A DNA stretch of 64,000 bases from Sorex araneus (lineage: Eukaryota > Chordata > Mammalia > Eulipotyphla > Soricidae). The notes below the pieces were generated by a model. It was not told the origin of the DNA, ran no database searches, and saw only the letters and a program-made list of their open reading frames with translations. A program made the position numbers and the translations under genes. The DNA lies in contig NC_073313.1 in NCBI RefSeq assembly GCF_027595985.1, positions 78,949,994-79,013,993 on the forward strand. Direction: 5' to 3'. This document shows positions 43,135 through 54,699 of the stretch, piece after piece (within the stretch, counting starts at the first letter, position 1; each line of letters begins with the position of its first letter).

Positions 43135-43308
43135 TTTTTATAATTTGGGGGCCACACCCATTGGTGCTCAGGGCTTACTCCTAGCTCTGCACATAAACAT
43201 CATTTGTGGCAGGGCTCAGAGGATCATATGGCATGCCAGAGATTGAACCCTGGTCAGCGGCATGCAAGGCAAATGCCCAACCTGCTGTACTATCACTCCA
43301 ACCCCTCA
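43135..43308 (-). mobile_element. SOR SINE
   Basis: Antisense: GGGGGCCACACCCATTGGTG, GATTGAACCCTGGTCAGCGG, GTACTATCACTCCAACCCC. Confidence 0.9.
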
Positions 43309-43422
43309 ATAGCAAGATCTCAACAGAATTATGGGAAGTAAAATAAATCAGAAGGAAAGGACAAGTACTATATGACTTCACCTGTGTGAAATTTAAATAT
43401 ATAAAATTTATGAACAGAATAA

Positions 43423-43580
43423 AGGCAAGGAAGATGGTTTAAAGGGCAGAGTACTTGCTCTGCGTGTGGGTGGCCCAGCTTTAAACACCAATACTAACTT
43501 GTCCCCTGAGTACCGCTAGGAGTAACTCTGAAGCACTGAGCTTGGAACTACCCTGAACAACACCAGGTGAGACCCAAAAG
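43423..43580 (+). mobile_element. SOR-like SINE
   Basis: GGCAAGGAAGATGGTTTAAA, CCGCTAGGAGTAACTCTGAA. Confidence 0.75.
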
Positions 43581-43599
43581 AAAGCTAAATTGATGAACA

Positions 43600-43775
43600 T
43601 GGGCTGGAGAGATAGTGCATGGCTCTTGCTTTGCACATGGCCAACATTGGGTCCATCCCCAGCACCCCATATGGTTTCAAAAGCTCGTCCAGGAGTAATT
43701 CCTGAGTGCAGAGACAGGAAAAAGCCACGAGCACTGCCAGGTGTGGCCCAAAAAAAACAAAAATAAAAGCAAAAA
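43600..43775 (+). mobile_element. SOR SINE
   Basis: GGGCTGGAGAGATAGTGCAT, CAGGAGTAATTCCTGAGTGC, A-rich tail that borders the next element. Confidence 0.92.
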
Positions 43776-43790
43776 AATGATAAATAGACT

Positions 43791-44149
43791 GTAGCACTGT
43801 AGCACTGTAACACTGTCGTCCCGTTGTTCATCGATTTGCTCGAGCGGGCACCAGCAACTTCTCCATTGTGAGACTTGTTGTTTCTGTTTTTGGCATATCG
43901 AATATGCCACATGTAGCTTGCCAGGCTCTGCCATGCAGGCGGGATATTCTCAGTAGCTTTCCGGGCTCTTCGAGAGGGATGGAGGAATCGAACCCAGGTC
44001 AGCCACGTGCAAGGCAAACGCCTACCCGCTGTGCTACCCATGGCGTATTAGATATGCCAAAAACAGTAACAAGTGTCACAATGGAGACGTTACTGGTGCC
44101 CACCTGAGTAAATCGATGAACAATGAGACTACAGTGCTACAGTGCTACA
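43791..44149. mobile_element. Head-to-head pair of composite RTE-tailed SINEs
   Basis: One insertion bounded by a single exact 12-bp target duplication (GATAAATAGACT at 43779 and 44150). The left arm (43791 to about 44037) is a nearly whole composite SINE on the minus strand: SOR-like head, RTE 5' module, RTE tail with TGCTACAG units. The right arm (about 44038-44149) is the tail half of the same element on the plus strand. Both outer ends are 3' tails. The arms meet at a GCTA microhomology. Confidence 0.88.
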
Positions 44150-44220
44150 GATAAATAGACTAAAAATTAAAAATACCAATGGATGTTGGTAACAGAATTA
44201 AGATTGCCTGGGGTGGGAGG

Positions 44221-44330
44221 AAGAGTGGGAGAAGGAAAGAAAGAAAGAAGTAGAGGAGAGAAAGAAGAGAAGGAGTGAAGGAGAGGAGAGAAAGGAAGAA
44301 AGAAAAAAGAAAGAAAAAACAAGCAACAGA
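44221..44330. repeat. Purine-rich (GAAA)-type repeat
   Basis: Imperfect GAAAGAAAG and GGAGAGAAAG runs. Confidence 0.85.
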
Positions 44331-44727
44331 CTTTTATAGGTCACTAGAAGGAAACAGACATTGGAAAGGTATACAGGAATGTTCAGGATACATAAGTTTA
44401 GAATGGACTGGGCTTCTAGAGGTCAATGATGTTTTTCTATACTTACACAGTTTCATAATATTTTCCTTGGTTATATATTGATACATTTTAGCAACATGTT
44501 CTGCCATCAGAAAGGGGAAAGAGCCAGCTAGCAAAACAAGAAAGTCAGCCCTTAGATTGTGTAACCCCAAGACAATGGTTTCTATAAACCATCCTTTTCA
44601 CAATAGGTCCAAAGGACAAGGACTTTCTTTTTTTCTTTTTTTTTTTTACTTTTCCCACGATTAAGATTTCCAGCCCTTTTCTTGGCTTCAATGTTAGGTA
44701 TAGGGTCATTAAGGATCAAGCAATCAG

Positions 44728-44890
44728 TTCCAGCCACTGCAACAGGAGTAGAGCGGTTAGTGCACTTGGTTTGCTGTCACAGGCCCCTGGCTCTTTCTTT
44801 GACTCTCCTTCATGCAGGAGTGATTCCTGAGTGCAGAGCCAGGAGAACCTCTGAGTGTTGCTGGGGTTGTGGTTCCAAAATCATGAACAA
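44728..44890 (+). mobile_element. SOR SINE, partly scrambled head
   Basis: GGAGTAGAGCGGTTAGTGCA, GAGTGATTCCTGAGTGCAGA. Confidence 0.75.
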
Positions 44891-45219
44891 ATGAAATAAA
44901 ATCAAAAGAGCTTCGGTCCCTTAATGCCAGATTCCCTCATCTCAACTTGGTGGACTCTGGGCTGTATCTTGCTGTATCCCTGTATCTTCTTTGTAGAAGA
45001 GGGTTGGGGCACCCTCAGAACGTGGGTTGATGGCACGTGGGGTTGACTGTAACTGGAAACCTTTCCAAAGAGCTGGGTCACAGAGAGAGCAAAGTGAGTT
45101 CAGAACTTTCTTGTTCAAAGTGAAGAGAACAACAACAAAATAATCTCACCCTGCTCGTAGCCGACCAGGTTCAACCCCAGGTACTCAGTGATCCCCAGAA
45201 CCCTCAAAAAAATCCTTGG

Positions 45220-45400
45220 AGCCAGAGCTATAGTACAGTGTGTAGGACGTTTGGCTTGCATGCAGCTGACCCAGTTCTAAACCCCAACATCCCATATGGT
45301 CCCCCAAGCACCGCCAGGAGTAATTCCTGAGTGCAGAGCCAGGAGTAACCCCTGAGCATCGCTAGGTGTGACCCAAAAAGCAAAAAAAAGCAAAAAAATT
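45220..45400 (+). mobile_element. SOR SINE
   Basis: GGAGCCAGAGCTATAGTACA; near-consensus body; AAAAAGCAAAAAAAAGC tail. Confidence 0.93.
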
Positions 45401-45489
45401 CCTCAGCAGAAGTGATGTATTTAGAATTTCCAGGGAAGGAGACTGCCCGGTTTTAAGTTCATTATTCCTGTGTTAATTAAAATTCTTCT

Positions 45490-45965
45490 TTTTTAAAAAA
45501 ATTATTTTTATTGAATCACTGTGAGATAGTTACAAGCCTTCATGTTTGGGTTGCAATCACACAATGATCAAACACCCATCCCTCCACCAGTGCACATTCC
45601 CCACCACCAATATCCCCGGTATACCTCCCTTTCCCACCTTCCCTCTGTCTCCATGGCAGACAATATTTCCCATACTCTCTCTCTACTTTTGGGCATAATA
45701 GCTTGCAACACAGACACTGAGAGGTCATCATGTTTGGTCCATTATCTACTTTTGGCATGCATTTTCCATCCAAACTGATTCCTCTAGCCATCATTTTCTT
45801 AGAGATCTATTCTCTATTCCATCTGTCTTTCCCTTCCGCTCATGAAGCATACTTCCAGCTATGGGGAAATCCTCCTTGTATCTACTGTCCTTGGGTGTCA
45901 GTCTCATGTGATGTTATTCTATACTCTACAAATGAATGCAGTCCTTCTATGTCTAGGACAAGAAC
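45490..45965 (-). mobile_element. L1 3'UTR, about 475 bp
   Basis: Antisense L1 end: TTTTTATTGAATCACTGTGA, CCAGTGCACATTCCCCACCA; extends to the stretch just after the ORF2 stop (TGAATGCAGTCCTTCTATGT). Confidence 0.88.
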
Positions 45966-45969
45966 TTTT

Positions 45970-46213
45970 TTTTTAATTTTTAAATTTTATTGAATCACCG
46001 TGAGATAGTTACAAGCTTTCATGTTTGGGTTACAATGTCACAATGATCAAACACCCATCCCTCCACCAGTGCACATTCCCCACCACAAATATCTGGGGCA
46101 TACCCCCCTTTCCCACCCTCCCTCTGCCTCTATGGCAGACAGTTTTCCCCCATACTCTCTCTCTACTTCTGAGCATTAGAGCTTGCAACACAGACACTGA
46201 GAGGTCATCAAGA
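45970..46213 (-). mobile_element. L1 3'UTR, second copy
   Basis: Same sequence again on the same strand (ATTGAATCACCGTGAGATAG to AGACACTGAGAGGTCATCA), shorter. It abuts the first, probably as a separate insertion into it. Confidence 0.88.
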
Positions 46214-46247
46214 CAAGGACTTTCTTAATATTAACTAGCACAGGCTC

Positions 46248-46457
46248 CCAAGAGGGAGGGAGGGAGGGAGGGAGGGAGGGAGGGAGGGAGGGAGGGAGGG
46301 AGGGAGGGAGGGGGGAGGGAGGGAGGGAGGGAGGGGGGAGGGAGGGTGGGAGAGAGGGAGGAAAGAAGGAAGGAAGGAAGGAAGGAAGGAAGGAAGGAAG
46401 GAAGGAAGGAAGGAAGGAAGGAAGGAAGGAAGGAAGGAAGGAAGGAAAGAAGGAAGG
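46248..46457. repeat. (GGGA)n then (GGAA)n tract
   Basis: About 210 bp of uninterrupted purine on the plus strand: GGGA units to about 46353, then more than 20 GGAA/GAAG units. The G-runs could form G-quadruplexes; GGAA arrays can bind ETS-type factors (general knowledge). Confidence 0.97.
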
Positions 46458-46599
46458 GGATTTATTTTTTACTTTGTCAAGTATGAAACCCAAGACCTCA
46501 CACACTCTACCAGAGAGCTGCATCTCTGTTCCCCAAATTTTATTTATTTAATTTTTTACTTCCCTTGTTACTGTTGTTGTCATCATTGCTGCAATGTCT

Positions 46600-46805
46600 G
46601 TGGGTATCACACTTGTTTGTAGTACTCACCAAGGGTTTCCCACCTACAGGTGTTATACCAGAGATCTTACCCTCTTGTGATTACAGAGCTCACCAATGGC
46701 TGTGCTTCAGGGATCACTGAAGTTTGCAGGGTGGGACTGAGGATCGAACTCTTGGCCTCATTGGCTTTATGCCTACAAGACAGGCAACGTAGTACTCCGA
46801 CCTCA
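46600..46805 (-). mobile_element. Old SINE
   Basis: TGAGGATCGAACTCTTGGCC and GGCAACGTAGTACTCCGACC; the distal part is not SOR-like. Confidence 0.45.
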
Positions 46806-47319
46806 CCCCCCTGCATTTTTTCCCTTTTAAAACACATAAACTTCAAAAGAGTTGTACATAAAGCACAAAGAACTGTCATGCCTTCATTTAGAGTTTCCAA
46901 TTTGTCCCTCCAAAAAGAATGTTTTCTTTCATGAGCACAGAACAATGATCAAAATGAGGAAATTTACGACAGTACAAACCTGTCTCCTAAACAGTGCAAT
47001 CTCCCATGTACTGAGCTGTCTCCCTCATGCCTTTTATTGCAGTGTTCCCCTTTTATTCAAGACACCATCGAGCCTGCCTTCGCTGCTCTTAACTGTAATT
47101 TATTTTTAGTCTCCTTGAATCTGGAAATATTTTTTTTCATCTTTTCTCTGACTTTCATGACATTGACATTTTTGAAGTGTCAAAAATGGCCAGCTACTTG
47201 TGTAATCTCGCTTCGTGGTTCAGATTATGCATTTTTAGCAGCAGTGACATAGAAGTGATGTGTCCTTCTCAGGGAATCACAGCAGAGCTCACCCGTATCA
47301 GTTTCTACCATTCTTTTGT

Positions 47320-47465
47320 TGTTGGGTTGCGGGTGGGGGGGCTCAGGGGCTATTCAGGGGCTATTTTTTAGGCAGTGCTCAGAAAACCATGTGGTATAAG
47401 ATGTTCACTGTGAGCCTCCTGCATGCAAAGCCTGCACTCTAGCCCATTGAGCTATCTCTCCAACC
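47320..47465 (-). mobile_element. SOR-like SINE
   Basis: GGGGGGGCTCAGGGGCTATT … CATTGAGCTATCTCTCCAAC. Confidence 0.72.
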
Positions 47466-47499
47466 CTCTCCTATTCTTTCTTTGTTTCTGCCTTGGGGA

Positions 47500-47650
47500 G
47501 AAGGGGCTGGGGCCATACCTGGCAGTGTTCAGGGGTTCTACATGGCTCTGTGTTCAGGATTGATCCTGAGAGTATTGGGAATCACACCAGCGTCAGCTTC
47601 ATAGCAAAACAAGTGTTTGACCTTCTGAACTGTTTCTGTACTCCCACCTT
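47500..47650 (-). mobile_element. SOR-like SINE
   Basis: GGGGCTGGGGCCATACCTGG, AGTGTTCAGGGGTTCTACAT. Confidence 0.65.
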
Positions 47651-47654
47651 TTTT

Positions 47655-47720
47655 CAGTGTTGGGGATTAAATTCAGAGCCTCATACATGCAAAAGAATGC
47701 TGAGCCACATCCCCATAATG
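47655..47720 (-). mobile_element. SINE head fragment
   Basis: GGGGATTAAATTCAGAGCCT, GCTGAGCCACATCCCC. Confidence 0.5.
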
Positions 47721-47865
47721 TGTTTGCAGTTAGTTTGCAGTTTGATTATTTTATTTTTTGAGTTATTTCCATTCTTTTACTTATTTTGTTTTTTACTGAC
47801 TGAAATTCTGTGATTTACAATACTGTTAATGATGGTTTCTCATGCACATAATTCCAACATCACAC

Positions 47866-48480
47866 CTGCCGCAGCCTGCGCGGCCAACTTGAACCTCGGC
47901 CGGAGAGAGGGAATGAGAGTTGAGTGGGCTAGGGAGGACTGCATGCAATATACAGCATACAGCAAGTTTATTGAAATCCAAGTGGGTTTATATAGTCTTA
48001 TTTTAGCAATGATCAGCAGGTTACATAAGTGGCATAAACATTATTAATCAAGTGGTGCAAGCAACTTTATTTTTGCCAATATTACTTGTTTTTTGGTTCC
48101 TTCTCTCAGCCTTGAGAAACATGGGAAAGCAGATGTGGCCTTGAGCATGGCCATAGCAGGCGGGAGCCAATCCTCCCTTCAGCCTCCTCTCGAGTCCAGC
48201 TGCCAGAGCATGGTGGCCTTTCAACTTTTCTCACGAGGCAAGTCGCCAGAGAATGGTGGCCTTTCGGCCGCCTGTCAAGGTCAGCTGTCAGGGGATGACT
48301 CGCCCTCATGCCACGTTTCTCCATACTCATTCCCGTTTACAGGAACTAAGGTAGGGAGTGCCTAGGCCCCCTCCTCACCCAGTCCCTGTTCACAGGGACA
48401 GAGGCAGGGGGTGCCTAGGCCCGTCTCCAACACACACCCATCACCAGTCTATCTCCCTCCCTAAGAACTCTTCCCTTTCA
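47866..48480 (-). mobile_element. Solo LTR of an endogenous retrovirus (family B)
   Basis: On the minus strand an LTR-like order is visible: a GC-rich U3 with near-repeats (GGCCACCAT…CTCTGGC twice), a TATATAAA box near 47990, AATAAA near 47970, and a C/T-rich end with CCTCTCTCCGGCCGAGGTTC. The GC content and sequence differ from LTR family A. Termini and target duplication could not be fixed, so the bounds are approximate. No internal retroviral genes flank it. Confidence 0.65.
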
Positions 48481-48634
48481 ATAGCCTCCAGCCAACTCAA
48501 TTGTGTGGACTCTGATGACTATATTAAGGTGGTATATTCTAGATTCCATTCAAAGTTAGGATTTTTCTATTTATAACTCATAATGGGAAAAATTGAACTT
48601 ATATAAATTCTGTTCCTCTATATCTTTGTTTGGG

Positions 48635-48835
48635 CTGCTATACAAATTACTATAATCTGAGCGTCTTATAAACAACAGATATTCATTTCTCACCATCTGG
48701 AGTGTGAGAACTTTATAATAATGGTACCAGTAAGTTTGGGTCTGGAAAGGACCCGCTTTTCTGGTTTAGAGAGGGCCATCTTATTGCTGTATCCTCACGT
48801 GGAAAAAAAGGAGTGAGAAAGCTTGCTGGGGTCTA
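48635..48835 (+). mobile_element. Widespread mammalian repeat, family unassigned
   Basis: GGGCTGCTATACAAATTACT, CTTATAAACAACAGATATTC and GTATCCTCACGTGGAAAAAA resemble an old interspersed repeat common in eutherian genomes. Confidence 0.5.
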
Positions 48836-48859
48836 GTTTATATGGGTACTCAATTGGGA

Positions 48860-49150
48860 CAAAATGGATGGAACTGGAGGTTATTGTGCTAAATTAAATA
48901 AGTTAAGAAGTGAAAGATAGGGGCCAGAGCAGAAGTACAGAAGGCAGGGCGCTTGCCTTGCACAGGGTCTACCAGGTTTGTTCTGCAACACCCCATATAG
49001 TTCCCTGAGACCTTCTAGGAGTGATCCTTGAGTGAAGAGTTGGGAGTAGACCCTCAGCATAGCCAGATGTAGCCCAAAAATAGGAACAGAAAACAAAATA
49101 AGAAGTGAGAGATAATGATTCATATGTGGATGTTATAAAAGCAAAGAAAC
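48860..49150 (+). mobile_element. Old L1 3' end split by a SOR
   Basis: AACTGGAGGTTATTGTGCTA before and ATGATTCATATGTGGATGTT after the SINE at 48920-49099. Confidence 0.65.
48920..49099 (+). mobile_element. SOR SINE
   Basis: GGGGCCAGAGCAGAAGTACA. Target duplication AAGAAGTGAAAGATA / AAGAAGTGAGAGATA (48905 and 49100). Confidence 0.9.
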
Positions 49151-49539
49151 TGTCAATAAACAACAAAATTAGCCCTAGACACAGTTAAAAACACTGATTT
49201 GGGAGGAAAAGTAAGGTAGGTAGGAGAAAAGGGCAGAGATTGGGATTTGGGAAGGCACTGAACCCTTGATTGGAGTTCTGGTGACTTCTATGCACGGAGA
49301 AGGATTGTTTCAACCCTGACATCTTATAATATTGTAAACCAATGATATATCAGCAAAAATGGGGGGCTATAATGATGCCGATCCCATCCGTGAAAGTTAT
49401 ACCCTCATTACTTAACCATCATACAATTGGTCCCCCGGAAATTGCCATTAAATAGGAGAATAGGCATCAATATTTGAATTGTGATGCCTATGATGCCTAT
49501 TCAATCTATAGCACTCTTCAAACCTTTGTTTTAGTATTC

Positions 49540-49712
49540 ATTGCTCATTTGTGGGTGGGAATTTGGGCCACATATATTGGTGCTCAAATACTATTTTTAT
49601 CTCTTTACTTAGGATTCACTTCTGGCAATATGTGTGCCAAAAATCTAATCAGAGTCAGTTATATGCAAGATAATCAAATGCCTTAACCCTTGTACTATCA
49701 TTCCAGACCCTT
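49540..49712 (-). mobile_element. Old SOR-like SINE
   Basis: TTTGGGCCACATATATTGGT, CTTGTACTATCATTCCAGAC. Confidence 0.65.
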
Positions 49713-49919
49713 GTTCATTCTTTATTCCCCTTTCTAGTAGGAGAGATCAAAATTATACTTTGGATTCCTTTTGTCTTAAATTATCAATAATAATGACTAA
49801 ATCTGTTGGTAAGAGGCTCTAGGAAGCTCAGAGGTACTAGAGTCTGATATATAATATAAGTGAATCCCATGACAATGATAGTTGGAAATGATCACTCTGG
49901 ACACAAACCTCGCACTGAA

Positions 49920-50345
49920 AGGAGGTAAAGTGATATGCATGATACTCTTTCAGTAACAGTATTACAAACCACAGTCCCTAAAAGAAAAATTAGAGGGAGA
50001 GAGAGAAGTCTCAGACACAGACAGACTGGGGCGGAGGGAAACTGGGGACATTGCTAACGAGAAATATGCACTGGTGAAAGGATGTGTATTAGAACATTGT
50101 AAGACTGACACTCATTCAAGAATAACTTTGTGGGCTGGAGCGATAGCACAGTGGGTAGGGCGTTTGCCTTACACGCGGCCGACCCGGGTTTGATTCCCAG
50201 CATCCCATATGGTCCCCTGAGCACCGCCAGGGGTGATTCTTGAGGGCATGAGCCAGGAGTGACCCCTGTGCATCGGCGGGTGTGACCCAAAAAGCAAAAA
50301 AAAAAAGAATAACTTTGTAACTGTATCTCACATGGTGATTCAATT
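49920..50345 (+). mobile_element. L1 3'UTR split by a SOR
   Basis: ATTACAAACCACAGTCCCTA … GTATTAGAACATTGTAAGAC, interrupted, then AACTGTATCTCACATGGTGA. Confidence 0.85.
50132..50304 (+). mobile_element. Young SOR SINE
   Basis: Near-consensus. Exact target duplication AAGAATAACTTTGT (50118 and 50305). Confidence 0.96.
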
Positions 50346-50400
50346 ATATACATATATACATACACATATATATAGATACACATACATGTATATAAAGAGA
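50345..50400. repeat. (ATACAC)-type AT-rich simple repeat
   Basis: Alternating ATATACA/TACACATA units after the L1 end. Confidence 0.85.
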
Positions 50401-50499
50401 GGGTGGGTCCCTAAGGCTAGGGTCCTCAGGACTAAATGGGAATAGAATATCAAATTCCAAATGATCTAATTCATCTATGACAGTATGTAACAATGACAT

Positions 50500-50705
50500 A
50501 CCCTTTGCCTTGAATTACAAAAGTCAGATTGCTAAGCAGATGAAAGAGGGGTGGGAGAAATGTAGAAGTGACCTAGAGGTGACACAAGGACATTAGTAGA
50601 AGGTGTTGGATGCTTTGGTGATGGTGCAACAACTTTGTACATCAAAGCAAAAACCGGTTAACAATTTTGTCACCATATTGATGTATACAAAATTAAAATT
50701 TTAAA
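50500..50705 (+). mobile_element. Old L1 3' end
   Basis: GATGCTTTGGTGATGGTGCA and TCACCATATTGATGTATACA, then an A/T tail; similar to 20056-20164. Confidence 0.55.
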
Positions 50706-50709
50706 TTGC

Positions 50710-51180
50710 AAAAAGAAAAACAGAAAATGAAGTGAGGGTAATGCTGGATGCCTCAGCAAATCATCTCTTAGCAAAGACAGTAGGAATTAAGCTCAACTTG
50801 AGAAAGAAAAAGCAGTCACTCATATTACCCTGGACATGGCGATGGCTGCATTTGGGGAGCTGCACAGCAACCTTAGTTTTATCTTTACTTCCATGAAATT
50901 ATGCAGTCACCTTGTTTTCTCTTTCTTTACCTTGTCTGACACTGGTGCCCTGTAAGATGGTTTAGATCAAAAGAGTAACACAGTTTTGCTCCCAGGCCCA
51001 GCTTGTACCAACATTGAGACCTAACTGTGAGCTTCAGACTGCTTCCTGGATGTCTCTGGCTGCTTCTTTTCTTTCAAGTTTGACCAAGGGCAGAGGAAGT
51101 TGAGCTGCAGGCCATTACCTCTTGATATCCAGACGTCCCCATTGCTGATCAAAGAGGTTGTTTAGACAAGGAAGTTTGTA
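50710..51180. other. Unique sequence
   Basis: No gene or repeat recognised. Confidence 0.5.
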
Positions 51181-51320
51181 GACCCGAAAGATAGCACAGG
51201 GCTTAATGTTCTTGGCTCTCATGCATACAAGCCCCAGGTCACTCCCTGGCAAACATGTTTACCAAAGCACCACCTGGTAGGGCTCCCCATTCTCCACCCC
51301 CCCCTCGAAAAATTAAAAAA
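51180..51320 (+). mobile_element. Old SOR-like SINE
   Basis: GACCCGAAAGATAGCACAGG, GTCACTCCCTGGCAAAC. Confidence 0.65.
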
Positions 51321-51654
51321 AACCACTTCACCTGGATCAGAGGTCCTCTCTCCAGCTTGCTACAAAATAAGTTGTTATGTTGTCTGCAATGAAATGGTTT
51401 CAGGGGAAAAAATCAATATAAAAGACAGCAGATTTTAATCCCAGCTCAGAGTGGTGTGCACCCCCCTCCCAAAAAAAACACCATAGTTACTTAACTTAAC
51501 TCACTGACTTAACTTTCACTAGTTGTGTGTGCTTTCCAAGGCAGACATGTGCCAATAAGGCAGAGATGAGTTTTGAAACCCCTTTCTAATTTATCCCCTA
51601 TTGCTGAACTTGCATTTCATAGTGAATCAATGCTCCCTCTGGGAAGTTTTCTTT

Positions 51655-52005
51655 TTCATTTTTTTCTCATTTTAGTTTTAGAGCTACACCTAATGGTGCT
51701 CAGGAGTTACTCCGACTCTACACTCAAGAGTCACTCCTCAGGGGGCCAGAGTGATAGCACAGTGGGTAGGGCGTTTGCCTTGCACGTGGCCGACCCCGGT
51801 TCAATCCACATCCACGGCATCCCATATGGTCCCCCAAGCACCACCAGGAGTAATTCCTGAGTGCATGAGCCAGGAGTAACCCCTGTGCAACGTTGGGTGT
51901 GACTCAAAAAGCAAAAATAAAAAGTGCTTGGGGGACCATATGTGTTGTGGGGGATCCAACTCAGGTCAAGGCCAGTGTACTATTTATTGTTCAGCCCCCC
52001 TGGTA
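51655..52005 (-). mobile_element. SOR-like SINE carrying a younger SOR
   Basis: Antisense GAGCTACACCTAATGGTGCT at the left and GCTTGGGGGACCATATGTGT at the right of the plus-strand SOR at 51741-51923. Confidence 0.82.
51741..51923 (+). mobile_element. SOR SINE
   Basis: GGGGGCCAGAGTGATAGCAC; near consensus, with a small insertion in CAATCCACATCCACGGCATC. Confidence 0.93.
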
Positions 52006-52027
52006 GTTTTGTTCAATTATTTGTGTT

Positions 52028-52340
52028 GCTAAGTCAATGATGGTTGGAGAAATCGTTCCGGATGGGAGATGTGTGCTGATAATAGATAAAGAGCCAAACA
52101 TGATAGCCTCTCAGTATCTATATTGCAAACCATAATGCCCCAAAGAAGAGAGAGTACTGGGGAAATTGTCTGCCATAGAAGCAGGGAGAGGGTTGGAAAA
52201 AGGGGATATACTGGGGACATTGGTGGTGGAGAATGTGCACTGGTGGAGGGATGAGTGTTCAATCATTGTATGATGGAAAGTCAAACATGAAAGCTTATAA
52301 CTATCTCACGGTGATTCAATAAAAATAAATAAATTTTAAA
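52028..52340 (+). mobile_element. L1 3'UTR
   Basis: TGGTTGGAGAAATCGTTCCG, GAATGTGCACTGGTGGAGGG, CTCACGGTGATTCAATAAAA. Confidence 0.9.
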
Positions 52341-52351
52341 ATATCATTTTA

Positions 52352-52545
52352 GGGGGCCGGAGCGATAGCACAGTGGGTAGGGCGTTTGCCTTGCACGCGG
52401 CCAACCCGGGTTCGATCCCCGGCATCCCATATGGTCCCCCAAGTACCGCCAGGTGTAATTCCTGAGTGCAAAGCCAGGAGTAACCCCTGAGCATCGCTGG
52501 GTGTGACCCAAAAAGCAAAAAAAATGTGAAAAAATAAAATAAAAT
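52352..52545 (+). mobile_element. Young SOR SINE
   Basis: GGTTCGATCCCC B box, tail of AAAAT units. Exact target duplication AAAATATCATTT (52338 and 52546). Confidence 0.96.
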
Positions 52546-54699
52546 AAAATATCATTTGTATTGACCTCCCTATGGTGGCTTCTGAGAGCCCTTCTCAAAG
52601 AACAAGGTTAATGTCAACTTAAGAAGTAGTGCCACAACAACAAAAGATGGAAAAAGACCTCAAAATAGCACAGGGGCAGGCAAGAGAACTATGGGATGAA
52701 ATCTAGAGGAACAGCATAAGAATTTTTGGAGTCTCAGAGGGACAAGGAGGCAACCCCCATGATGTAGTCACAGTCAAAGACATTATTGCTGAAAAGTTCT
52801 CAGAGCTGGGGAATTCAGGCACCCAGATCCAAGAAGCCTGAAAGTTAACAGATAAAAAGAGACCCCAATAAAAAGACTCCTCCAAGACATATCCTAATCA
52901 GAAATACAAATATCTAGATAGATATACAATTTTGAAAGTAGTAAGGTCAAATAAGGACATTACATACAAAGGAACATCCCTTAGATTTATAGCATACTTA
53001 TTGTATAATACCCTCCAGGCCCGAGGACAATGGTGGGATACAGTTTAAAAAAAAAAACTTAATGAAATGAAGGACTCACAAAGAATACTTTACCCCACTA
53101 GACTCTCTTTCAGATTTGAAGGAATGATGCACAATTTCATGGATAAACAATTCAGGAACTTCATAGACTCAAAACCAACCTTAAAAAATGACTGAAGTGG
53201 CTACTGTAAGGCAAAATAAACCCCACAGTTACAACAAATTTCTAATGAAAGATGCCACAAAACCCCATGACAATAATCTCTGTCAATATCAATGGACTAA
53301 ATGCAAGAATTAAGAGAGACAGAGTGGCCAAATGGGTTAAAAACCTGGATCCAACATTCTGCTGACTACAGGAAACACATTTGAATAGTCAGAACAAACA
53401 CAGACTCAAAGTCAAAGGCTGGAAAACAATTCTTCAAACAAACAACTCCTTCAAAAAGGCTGGTGTGCCATGCAAGTATCCAATAATAAAGACTTCAGGC
53501 TGAAAAAGATTAGAAGGGACAGCAAAGGCCATTTATTAATAATCAAGAGATATGCACATCAGGAATAAATTACACCCCTAAACATATATGCACCCAATGA
53601 AGAGCCAGCATAATACTTAAAACACCTGCTAATAGACTTTGTGAAGGACATAAGTAGTAACACAATATTATTTAGAGACTTCAACACTGTCTTGTCACCT
53701 CTTGATATATCAATGAGACTAAAACTCAGCAAGGAAGTACTGGCCCTGAAGGAAGAAATGGAAGAGAGAGGGATAATAGATATATACTGGCTTTTCATCC
53801 TCCAAAAGCCAAATATACATTTTTCTCTAACGCACATGGAACAGTTTCCAAGATAAACTACATGCTTACCTCAATAAAATAAAGAAGATAGAAATGGTAT
53901 CAACTATGTTTTCAGACCACGATGCACTGAAAACGGAAGTGAATCACACACAGAAATGGAGAATCAAATTACACACCTGAAAATTAAAAAGCTCATTGCT
54001 GAACAACCAGTGGGTTAGAGAGGAAATCAAAGAAGAAATCAAAAGATTCCTGGAAACAAATGAGAATGAGGACACAAACTACCAGAACTCATGGGACACG
54101 GAAAAAGCAGTGTTAAGAGGAAAGTTTATAGCTGTGCAAGCATTTATCAGGAAGTAAGAAAGGACTCCTATAAATAGCTTGTCTTCACAGTTTAAGATCT
54201 TAGTAAATGACCAACAAAAGGAGCCCAACCAGGCAGGAGGAAAGAAATAATAAAACTTAGAGAAGAAATCAACAAGCTTAATTTTTTAAAAATCCGAGAT
54301 TAATGAAACCAAGAGCTGATTCCCTGAAAAAATTAGCAAGATCAATAAACTGCTTGCAAAAAACCTCTTACTCTCTCACAAAGAAATTGATAGAACCCTA
54401 ATAAGTAAAATCAGAAATGAAAAGGGGGACATCACAACAGAAACCACAGAAATTCAAAAGATCATCAGAGATTACTTTGAGAAGCTGTATGCCACGAGAC
54501 AAGAGAATTTAGAAGAAATGGATAAATTGCTGGATTCCTATAACTTCCCAAGGCTGAACCAAGGAGATTTGGAATGCCTAAATAGACATATGACCATCAA
54601 GAAAATTGAAATGGTAATCAAAAGTCTTCCCAGAAACAAAAGTCCCGGTCTATATGGTTTCACGAGTGAATTCTCCAAACCTTTAAAGAGGACCAATTG

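Noticed and set aside
46360-46457. CRISPR-like regular repeats
   Set aside because: Tetranucleotide microsatellite without spacers in a mammalian genome.
46176-46523. Proline/serine-rich open frame
   Set aside because: Translation of the GGGA/GGAA simple repeat.
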